This document shows, one piece after another, positions 55,807 through 64,000 of a stretch of DNA of 64,000 nt. The stretch lies in assembly GCA_963556145.1 (NCBI GenBank), contig OY744468.1:6386001-6450000 (forward strand), in the 5' to 3' direction. This DNA is from Hygrocybe punicea. Taxonomy: Eukaryota; Basidiomycota; Agaricomycetes; Agaricales; Hygrophoraceae. Below the pieces are notes generated by a model. It worked only from the letters and a program-made list of their open reading frames with translations, searched no databases and had not been told where the DNA came from. Position numbers and translations under genes: made by a program. How positions within the stretch are numbered: position 1 is the stretch's first letter; each line of letters opens with the position of its first letter.

Positions 55807-57133
55807 TCACCAATAATATTCGACGGCCCTTAACCAGCACCACTGAACGTGCTCTCCATGACCGTTGCAAGAGCCGGTACATTTTGTTTCAGCAAGCGAT
55901 GTTTTGTATCGATCTGCATTATGCATATCATTCAACCTGTAACTCATTCCAGGGGTGTTTGCAACCGTGGGTGCAGGGGTGGGAGTAGAAAGCGTCCGCA
56001 CACTGGCCGTTCCGTCATTGCTGGGTGAAGCAGGTACAGGTGGAGCTGACCGGAATACCGTATAAGCCGCAGGGGCGGTGGGTTTTGAGCGCATCCTGGA
56101 GGTGGGCATAAATTCTGGCGAGGCACGACAGGGAATCCTGCAGGAATGACATTGACGATGGCTCCCAGTATCGCCCCCACCAACCATTGCATATGGGAGG
56201 ATCGTTGGGGACGCACTGTGCTCGGGATCGATGTCCGTGGGAATGTGCTTGCGATTCCTTCTCCGAAGACAAAGCAAAGCGAGTGCAATGGTTGCAGCGC
56301 CAGCAAGCCCTCCAAACGCTCCTCCGATAGCAACCGCTAATGATTTACTGCGTACAACGTCAGGAGTGCACGAGAGATGATCCGAATAAGTAAAACACAC
56401 GATTCAGAGGCGCGGTAGTGGACGATGGCGATGTAACAGCTGCAGAGGGTGATAGCGGCTAATGCCACCGCCTCAAAGGACGACGTAGCGGTCGCAGGGA
56501 CGATGTCGTGGCCGTCGTCGCCTTGACCCCATCTGTAACATCTGCATAGTCAAAGCCGAAATGACTGCAATCGTTCTTCCAGGAGAACGTCGAAATGTCC
56601 AGCACGTGATTGCCGTATTTCAAAGACTGGACGTTATAAAGTGTAGAGTTGTTGCAATCCGAGCGAATGCATGGCAATGACTCATGGTTGACCTCGTCAA
56701 CAACGAAGCTAGCATTCACCTCTGCGTTATAGATAGTGATACCATAGTGATACCAATCCCTAGTGCAATACGATTCAACAAAGTTAGCACATGAATACAA
56801 AGTCACCACACTGACCTTTGAAGGGGATCTTGATGTAGCAGCCTTCCATTTTCTTGCAGTAAGCCTCTGTACATCGCTCTAAGTATGAGGAATCCTGCTT
56901 GAAATATCCAGACTGGTTGGACCAAAGCTGGAGTAACCAAGTAAGTAAACTCCTCAGAAGAGAATACGGCTACCACTACGTCGCATCGAAAACTTGATCG
57001 TTGTCCACATTAGAAAGAATTACGCGAAATGGTCCACGATTGAACGGGAGAGTTCTGGATAGTGCTATTGGAGTCATCATTGATGTACGCTTGAGCGATG
57101 TCGATGACAACCGAGGGAGATTGTTGAGAGCAC
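55807..57133 (-). CDS. Single-pass membrane protein with extracellular domain (model incomplete)
   Basis: The last exon (from about 56350 to 55807) encodes a transmembrane helix (AVAIGGAFGGLAGAATIALALLCL) followed by basic RRRNRKH and a Pro/Ser-rich cytoplasmic tail. Upstream exons read SVVIDIAQAYINDDSNST, then LWSNQSGYFKQDSSYLER, CYIKIPFKG, DWYHYGITIYNAEVNASF, LPCIRSDCNNSTLYN and LKYGNHVLDISTFSW with FDYADVTD. The last is the typical end of the extracellular beta-sandwich in many Agaricomycete surface proteins (pattern L..G.H.L.I......FDY). N-glycosylation sites are frequent. The junction near 56800 does not join in phase with a GT donor, and the signal peptide exon was not found. There is thus either a non-consensus splice, a sequence error or a mutation. 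The 5' limit is approximate. Confidence 0.5.
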
Positions 57134-57741
57134 CATGGTCAAAAGTGAGCAGAGCGTGGCGGAAGGTGTTCACATGTGTGCCCCTGCGTGAGGGAATGGT
57201 TTTGATTTCCGTTACGGCAGCGCCGCTTGGCGACTATTGTAGTGGCTGGCGGTCTTCTCACGAAATTTACAATGGCAGCTCTGTAGAAGACCAGAAGTCA
57301 GCAGGGTTGCAAACCAACCAGTAAACTGACCTGATCATGTCCAATCGATGGAGGACAGCTTCCTCTAAGGGTTTTAGGTAGTAATTCTGCAACAGTCCTC
57401 TACTCTGGCTGAAATGGTCGGATACTGATCTTCTCGCTGATAGATGGCTGATTTCGACGACCTAACCAACCTACCACTTCGGACTCGCTTTACAAGCTAA
57501 TCGAGGTCCCTAGACTTCAGTATGCCGATGGTCAAATACTTCAGTTTGGTTAAGCCCCAGGGCTCATGCGCCCGACCATGTCGGATCGTGAGCCTGAGCC
57601 TGAGCCGAGCAGTACCGCTATGAGTTAAAGTGGCTCTTTCGCTGTCAAGCTTCAAGCTTCAAGTTGCAATCAGATAAGATTGGGTATAGCTGTCCCTCAC
57701 CACGTGTGCTGAAACCCTGTTTGATTTTTGTATACTTGTAC

Positions 57742-59993
57742 ATGTCTGAGATTCACGACCAGTTCGATACTGTTCTCATCCTTGACTTTGGCTCTCAGGT
57801 ACGTTCAGGTTCATATCTTTTTTGACCGTTTTTTAAGTGTGCACCGGGCTTCACAGTACAGCCATTTGATCACCCGAAGATGTCGAGAGCTCAACGTCTA
57901 TGCCGAGCTCTTGCCTTGCACTACCAAACTTGAAGACCTCAAATTCAAGCCGAAAGGTTTTTACCGTTTTCCTAATGATGGTGGTTTTCTTGTCGAATAT
58001 TGATTCTCAGGCATTATCTTATCGGGATCTCCATACTCGGTATACGATAACGAGGCGCCTCACGCTGATCCTGATATATTCACACTCGGCGTTCCAATCT
58101 TGGGAATTTGCTACGGTCTCCAGGTGTGTTATCACTGTGCTACTATAGTAACATACACAATGAGATCTTTCCCAATAGGAAATGGCATGGCATCTAGACG
58201 GGAGTGTCATGAAATGTGAACACCGCGAATATGGTTTCGCTCAACTAAAGATGAGGCAGCATCGATGGGGCGCCAATTCTTCAGTTAATCCGCTTTTCGA
58301 AGGCTTGGGAAACGAGATGCAGGTAACAAACAACAACTGCTTCATCAGCATTAAATATCGGTCCCCCCTAGGTTTGGATGTCTCACGGAGACCGGCTCTT
58401 AGAACTTCTTCCAAACTTCCACGTCATCGGTAGTACGAAAACGTCTCCTTTCGCTGCTATTGCCCACGATTTCAGACCGTTCTACGGCATTCAATTCCAC
58501 CCAGAGGTCACGCATACCCCTCACGGAAAGGAGATCATTCAACGATTCGTGCTCAATATATGTGGCTGCGAGGCCAAATGGCTCATGGTTCGCGAACCTC
58601 GTTTAAACTGTTTCCGCGGTCAGAAAACTAAGGCCAGTTTTGCAGGAGAATTTCATTGGGAAAGAGGTTGCGCGAATACGAGACATATGCGGACCAACAG
58701 GTCGTGTCATTGGAGCAGTTAGTGGTGGCGTTGACAGCACAGTCGCCGCTAAATTGATGCACGATGCAATCGGTGACAGGTTTGTCACTTACGATGTTAC
58801 CATATTTACGACGTTGGTGTTGAATCCCTGTTTTCTTTCTTTCCTTCCTTCTTTCCTTCCTTCTTTTTCAAAAAAGATTCCACGCTATTATGGTCGACAA
58901 TGGTGTTCTCCGACTCAACGAGGCCGAAGAAGTGAATGATATGCTGAATACGAATCTCGGTATCAACCTCACTGTGGTTGATGCCTCCGACTTGTTCTTC
59001 TCGCGCCTAGAAGGTATAGAGGATCCAGAACAAAAACGGAAGATCATTGGCAACACGTTTATCAATGTTTTTGAACAAGAGGCTGCCAAAATAGAGGCAG
59101 CGGCAGAGGAAGAGGAGAAACAAGGCGCTGCAGCCAAAGGGAAAGTTGAATGGCTCCTCCAGGGGACGTTGTACCCGGATGTTATTGAGAGCATTAGTTT
59201 CAAGGGACCTAGTGCGACTATCAAGACGCACCACAACGTCGGTGGGCTTTTGGCAGACATGAAGCTCAAACTGATTGAACCCCTTCGTGAACTGTTCAAA
59301 GGCGGGTTGCTCCTCCACTCAACCCCCCCACATTGCCCGAACTGATTACACTTACCATTTGTGGTTCGTTCTAGATGAGGTCCGAACGTTAGGTCGCATG
59401 CTCTCAATCCCGGCCCCTCTGGTTCAGCGACACCCGTTTCCTGGTCCAGGATTGGCTATCCGCATTCTTGGCCCAGTCAACCGCGAGCAAGTGAAGATTC
59501 TGCAAAAAGCAGACAACATTTACATCGAAGAGATCCGGATTGCAGGCTTGTATGATGAGATCAGTCAAGCTTTCGCCGTGCTTTTACCTGTGAAAGCGGT
59601 TGGTGTCATGGGAGATCAACGGACCTACGAGCAGGTTCGTTCGCCGGAGGGGACGTTGTTGACATTATGTTTCAGAGTCTCAATTCGTTATTGCGTTTTC
59701 AGGTCATTGCTCTTCGTGCCGTTCAGTCAGAAGACTTCATGACGGCAGATTGGTGTGTATTTGTTTTGGTTCATTCATAAGTCGCCACGCTCATACGGGA
59801 TGTTTACCCTTTCCTAGGTATGTATTCCCTCCGGAGGTTCTGCGGCGGATCTCGAATCGGATCACTAATGAAGTTGTGGGAATAAATCGTGTCACGTACG
59901 ACATATCTTCCAAACCACCCGCCGTGAGTCTTGTCTTATGTTCGTTAGCTGTCAATGCTAATTAGGTTCGGTCAGACGGTGGAGTGGCTTTGA
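57742..59993 (+). CDS. gua1: GMP synthase (glutamine-hydrolysing)
   Basis: Eleven exons join in phase: 57742-57798, 57857-57956, 58011-58123, 58179-58322, 58372-58587, 58646-58779, 58877-59301, 59375-59634, 59703-59752, 59818-59923 and 59976-59993, giving 540 residues, the normal length. The protein converts XMP to GMP with glutamine and ATP (EC 6.3.5.2). The N-terminal class-I amidotransferase domain shows the nucleophile in GICYGLQ and the His/Glu pair in QFHPEVTH. The ATP-pyrophosphatase domain has the P-loop [22 protein letters not shown] and the end [15 protein letters not shown] are the dimerisation domain. The intron after 59301 begins GC rather than GT, and the neighbouring GT would shift the frame. 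Cytosolic purine synthesis. The gene looks intact and essential. Confidence 0.95.
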
Positions 59994-60126
59994 TTTGACC
60001 AGCCTCATATTTGATGTTAACTACAACAGCATAATACAATATACCAGTAGCACTGAATGTAGCGTTAAATACATACTTGCTTGGTTGAACGGATGATTCA
60101 GCAACAAAACAAGCATCGTTTTGTCG
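59994..60126. terminator. Convergent 3' region between GMP synthase and the Ifi6/27-like gene
   Basis: 133 nt between two stop codons on opposite strands must contain both polyadenylation regions. 'cataatacaatataccag' is AT-rich, but no canonical AATAAA is present. Confidence 0.4.
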
Positions 60127-60760
60127 TCAGGAAAAAAAAGTTTCGCTATAAGGCTCCGGTATCTCAATTATCTTCCCTTGCCCGAAAAATACCGCGATGG
60201 CGGCCGCCACACAGGCCCAGCGGAAGACAAACAGAAATGCACGCCAAGCCGTGAATTCTTCCTCTCCATACTGGACGACGCTGGGGTCGATGGCACCATA
60301 AGATTGGTATGTGGCAAACACACTATCCTCAGGGACGTAGCCTCCGTAAAAGCGGGATTGGTATCTGGAAGCGAAGGTATCTGTTCGGAGAAAACTTTGG
60401 ATCAGGAATGATCATAATCGACGCAAGGTTCGAGAACTTGCTTCGTCTAATGCCATCTTTCCCAAATCCTAACAGGTTCAAGAACCCATACACAATCGCT
60501 CTCGGTATTGCATAGACAATGGAATACGCCAGAAGGAATGGGAATTCTGGCCAAAGTGCCAAGGCCAGCAATACTGCTGCGGAGACGTTGGGGTGTTCGA
60601 TGACTGCCTCAGTCAGGTGTTTAGACTTTGGTCTTTGCCAGTACGATTACGGCGCTGAGTCGGCAAGAGGGTGCTTACTTGTAAATTGGTATGCCTGGAG
60701 GAACCACTGCTCCACGCCTTGGAGTGTTGGAATGGTCAAGCACACTTGAGTTGTCGACAT
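60127..60760 (-). CDS. Ifi6/27-like (Ifi-6-16 family) small membrane protein
   Basis: Exons 60679-60760, 60442-60603 and 60127-60380 join in phase to give 165 residues. A first helix with LLALALWPEFPFLLAYSIVY is followed by the glycine-containing FLNLLGFGKDGIRR. Next come TFASRYQSRFYGGYV, then SVFATYQSYGAID, the characteristic repeat of the Ifi6/27 family (G.....AS..QS.F.GG.V...S.FA..QS.GA). A second helix, WACVAAAIAVFFG, is near the C-terminus. Fungi have many such small membrane proteins of unknown role; in animals relatives act in mitochondria and stress responses. The second intron starts GCAAGT, the typical GC-AG donor consensus, and no GT in reach keeps the frame. Confidence 0.72.
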
Positions 60761-61105
60761 GACAGTGAGAGCGCAGTTGCCTGTAGCCTCGCGGTGGCTG
60801 AAAATGGTAATTTGGTGGAATTATTACATAATTAGGTCACCCGTTGTATACCTGTTGACCGAGGTACGTTGTGCACAGTATCTTCATGTCTTCTCTGTTA
60901 TATCCAAGAGTTGTTGAATCACTGTTCGACATTCTTGTGTCGGATCATCTGCACAACAGAATGTTAGAAATTAGTCTGCTGTTGTTGGTAGCGGATACAT
61001 TGTCCACTAATTGACGGTTGAGGTTCAACGAAATGTCGGCATAATCCTGATACATAGTGGTAGCCCGTAGATATTTTTGCGTTAAATTCATCGTATAACA
61101 ACAAA

Positions 61106-61936
61106 TCATGAATCGATGTCGACATCATCTTCCAAATCCATCCTGGGACAATGGGAACAAGACATCAGACCGGTTCCATACCAGGGTTATATAAAGGCAC
61201 TTACTTTCTGACCCCGCAACAATAGCATGCCCGAGCTGAAAGTAAGATCATTGCCGTCCACGTACACAACAGGGCAACCAACACCATCCAAATAGCATTG
61301 CCGAATTGTACTTCCAAATGGAACCCCGGTAGCGTCCCAATTTTGTTCCTTGCCACCACCACAAGCGCCAGGTCTGCTGTCCACACCAAAGTGGTCAGCA
61401 GGGCCGAGATAAATGAAAATACGAGTGCGACGATGGTAAGGGCGTGTGATGCCAAAAATAGGGAGAAGAACAGCGCAATGAGAGCAAGGCCGGCGGATAT
61501 TGGGTGCAAGACGAGAAGCACGAGAAGCACCTTCAATACGGCGCCCACAATGGCTGGGGGAACGCCAGTGAGGGATAAGATGGAGTCTGGTATCGTGTAC
61601 CCGAGTTGCGGCCCTAAGCACTCGTGTGCAAACTCTGGCTGCTCAAACACACTGTGTCCATCAGATGAGCTTTCTTGGCGGTGACGGGAGAGGAACCAGG
61701 AAGTACCTTGTTGCGCAGACGCCCCATACACCAAATTGGAGCAGGGTCGCGATGCTGGTGGGAGGTTGGTTATTGGGAGTGCCCTTGACGCCGAGAAGGT
61801 ATATACCCTTTATGATGGGCAGAGAGAGGCCGACTAAGAGAAGGAGGAGGAAGGCGGTGAAGAGCAGAGCAACTGAGGCGATCGAAAGGTTGCGATATTG
61901 CACCAATGGACGATGCTGGGGCTTCAGAGCTAACAT
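61106..61936 (-). CDS. SUR7/PalI-family four-helix membrane protein
   Basis: Exons 61707-61936, 61205-61651 and 61106-61142 join in phase to give 237 residues. Four membrane segments are visible: ASVALLFTAFLLLLLVGLSL, then, after an extracellular loop, VGAVLKVLLVLLVLHP, LALIALFFSLFLASHALT, and IWMVLVALLCTWTAMILL. The loop contains QFGVWGVC, and the domain after it LGPQLGYTIPD. The G-x-W-x-x-C-like loop and helix spacing are those of the SUR7/PalI (Rim9) family, involved in plasma-membrane organisation or pH signalling in fungi. The last exon adds an acidic tail (MDLEDDVDIDS); without it the protein would stop at RK three residues earlier in the same place. Function within the family is not resolved. 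Confidence 0.83.
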
Positions 61937-62410
61937 GACCCGGTAATGCCAGCTGGAACGCCAGAGACAAGTAAGTTACGCCAACTGGGATAGTTTGGCT
62001 TGGAATTCCGTTATGAAAGGGCCGCCCAGAGACTGGCCCAAATTCGGCACGAAACATGTCAGCCGGATTTGGAGGCTAGACCAATCCTAATGTAGCATAT
62101 TAGATAGGTGAGTTCCCAGAGGCTTGCCGACGAACATATTTTTAGGGTTTCCATCGTAGAAGCCAGAAGAGGTAGAAGCCAGGAGAGGAAAGAGTCGATC
62201 TCGAAGCACTGCGAGGCTATTCGCATCAGCACCGATAATATTTAGGTAATACGGGAGTATCCATGCTTCTACAGTGCGGACATGAACATGTACCACAACA
62301 ACAGTATGTTACCAGGTATACATAGATGTTAGCCAGAGTGCATATCTCAGGGAATTAGGTAACAGAGAATGGGACGCAACAACAAAACGAGCCATAAAAC
62401 TGATAATGAT
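61937..62410. other. Intergenic, no feature found
   Basis: Presumed promoter of the SUR7-like gene and 3' region of the next gene. A 69-codon minus frame at 62087-62296 has no support. Confidence 0.4.
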
Positions 62411-64000
62411 TCAAGCCAACAAAACGCTGACCGCCGCAAGGGCAACGAAAGCGATGCCTACACGGCCTCCAGTGTTAGAGACGGCACCACCTGTGGTGGT
62501 TGCGGTGGCAGTGGGACGAGAAGAGGTGCCGGTTTGGCCAGAGTGGGTGGTACCAGAGCCGCCGGTGCCAGTGGAAACAGCACCGCTGGCAGTGGTAGTA
62601 GTAGCTCCACTCACGGCGCCAGTTTCCTGTCCAAAGTATTAATGTGAGAAGAAGGCGCTGGGGTGGAGGAAGTAACAAACCGCTGAATAGATCTGCGCAC
62701 TGGTGAAAGTGGTGCAGCTGGAAGAGGCGGGGATAGAAGGTTGCCAGGGTAATGTACTTCCAGGAGTAAGAGAAGCAGGTTGCGACCAAGTGGTGGCTAG
62801 TGAGCGGCATATTAATGTGAATTTTCCAACAAGGAACATAAACTCACTAGTTCCATTCGCAACATACACGCCTGGTGGTAATTGCAAATCACCTTGACAG
62901 TCTGTAAAATCAGTGGCAGTGTAAGCACTCGACGGCATATTGTAGGTGCATCCAATCTGTCATAAGTTAGATTCGTAGTCAAGTTTTACCTGTGTATAAT
63001 GAGAAACCTACCAAGTCGAATATGCTGTAGAAAAGGACCTGGTTAGAAAGTGAGCAAAACGTAGGGTGCGTAGACAAACTTTTGGCAGTAATCGGGGTCC
63101 TTGATAGAATCATCACAAACTTTCATGCAAAATACACCAGATCCAACAAAACTGTGTGAATTTGTATTGGATACAATGCAGAACATGATTCAGTGATCAA
63201 AACCTACTTGCTCCAGTTGCTTCCTTGAGTAATAACACCTTTAGAGCTTGGAAGGCTGTTGGAGAAAACCAGACCGCCAAGGGGGTTTCCCGCCTATGTT
63301 TGGTCGACAATGTAAGTTCCTGCACCCGAGTAAAATGGTGTTTACGATCTCACAAGGTCGGCACCGTGTGGATCCAGTTCTCCCTGATAGTGATGAAGGT
63401 GAATTCTGGAGTCTATTGGGCAAGGGTAGAACATACTCCAAAGTCCGAGGGAGCTAAATCAATCCCAGCTTGGTTGAACTGTCCAGTAACTTGGATATAG
63501 GCAGATGTCCTCATGAACTGGACACCTTTTAGGGTGCCAGCTGGCATAACGCGAGTGCCGTGTCCAGGCTTCGTGCAGAAACTGCCAAAAAGACATCAAT
63601 GTGACATCAGCGATGGCAAAGAGGAGATGAAGCCATCATTGAAACGTACGCAACGACAGCGGCTTCAACGTTGCCGATCTCACCGTTGTTAGTCGGAGAT
63701 CCCCAGAGACAGAAATCTGTGTGATGGCACTAAGTTGTGAGGGCGAGCGGGAGGACGACATAGGACCGGCGCACCGTCAATGGAGTTGACAAACATTGTC
63801 TGACACTGGGAGTTGGGACCTTCGGTTGTGCTGTTGCAGATATTGTAGCCTGACTGAGGACCACGGCCGGAGGCGAAAGGACTATACATCCCGTGGGGGG
63901 TGAGTATAGACAGAAAGAAGATAGAATTACCGTACTAACTTGACTTGGTAAGGTAGATTGGGGTATGTGAAGTGATAGTCAGTAAGAGGAAGGGCACTGG
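62411..64000 (-). CDS. Macrofage-activating-glycoprotein-like secreted GPI protein (5' end outside window)
   Basis: The minus strand holds about nine short exons running off the right edge. In order they read PLTDYHFTYPNLPYQV, GPQSGYNICNSTTEGPNSQC, then DFCLWGSPTNNGEIGN and YCTKPGHGTRVMPAGTLKG. Next come GGELDPHGADL, GNPLGGLVFSN, SGVFCMKVCDD, and PSSAYTATDFTDCQGD leading into LPPGVYVANGT. This is the ordered set of motifs of the basidiomycete secreted glycoprotein family annotated 'macrofage activating glycoprotein'. A Ser/Thr/Gly-rich stretch and a terminal hydrophobic tail (VGIAFVALAAVSVLLA, stop 62411-62413) predict a GPI anchor. It is presumably a cell-wall or extracellular protein, and the role in the fungus is unknown. 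The signal peptide and first exon are not in the window. Confidence 0.85.

Noticed and set aside
61298..61684. 128-codon plus-strand frame opposite the SUR7-like gene
   Set aside because: Shadow of the minus-strand exon; no independent motif.
1..64000. tRNA, rRNA, CRISPR, origin or telomere features
   Set aside because: I looked for T-loop/anticodon patterns, rRNA cores, spaced direct repeats and telomeric arrays and saw none convincing; a covariance-model scan would be decisive for tRNAs.

Overview
The window reads as nuclear DNA from a basidiomycete fungus, most likely a mushroom-forming Agaricomycete. The genes carry many short GT-AG introns, mostly 40-70 nt. The recognisable families are typical of that group: a DUF6593 protein, an OTT_1508-type deaminase, a macrofage-activating-glycoprotein-like GPI protein, an Ifi6/27-like protein and a Kp4-fold protein. 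The mobile elements (Helitron, Ulp1 plus DDE transposase, proline-rich LTR element) fit the same group. I saw no bacterial features, CRISPR array, rRNA or tRNA. All gene models are read by hand from frames and splice sites.

1-15 kb: an unrecognised truncated gene, then two copies of one unrecognised divergent gene pair. In each copy a minus-strand 'A' gene (705-2752 and 10152-12661) faces away from a plus-strand 'B' gene (3490-4670 and 13647-14838). The two B genes share exon lengths, and the two A genes share a basic N-terminus and a C-terminal domain. A Helitron-type fragment and a small gene lie between them. 15-20 kb: an aldo-keto reductase relic, a MITE, a secreted Kp4-domain protein and another lineage-type hypothetical gene.

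20-40 kb is almost entirely mobile DNA: a decayed Helitron (20286-26227), two long palindromic foldback elements with TA duplications, a young LTR element (28527-33259) whose proline-rich ORF holds two nested DNA transposons, a decayed AAA-ATPase-like/PD-(D/E)XK gene, and a pogo-like transposon (36157-40285) encoding a Ulp1-like protease and a DDE transposase.

41-47 kb: DUF6593 gene, a cysteine-rich secreted/membrane protein, and a thioesterase-like gene divergent from a deaminase gene. 47-53 kb is gene-poor, with a tyrosine-recombinase remnant and simple repeats. 53-64 kb is gene-dense: an unknown single-exon gene, a glutathione S-transferase, a membrane protein, GMP synthase, an Ifi6/27-like protein, a SUR7/PalI-like protein and a secreted GPI glycoprotein running off the right end.

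The conserved genes at the right end do housekeeping or cell-surface work and show no joint pathway. The left 40 kb is accessory. The most likely undescribed item is the duplicated divergent A/B pair, followed by the Ulp1-DDE transposon and the nested LTR element.
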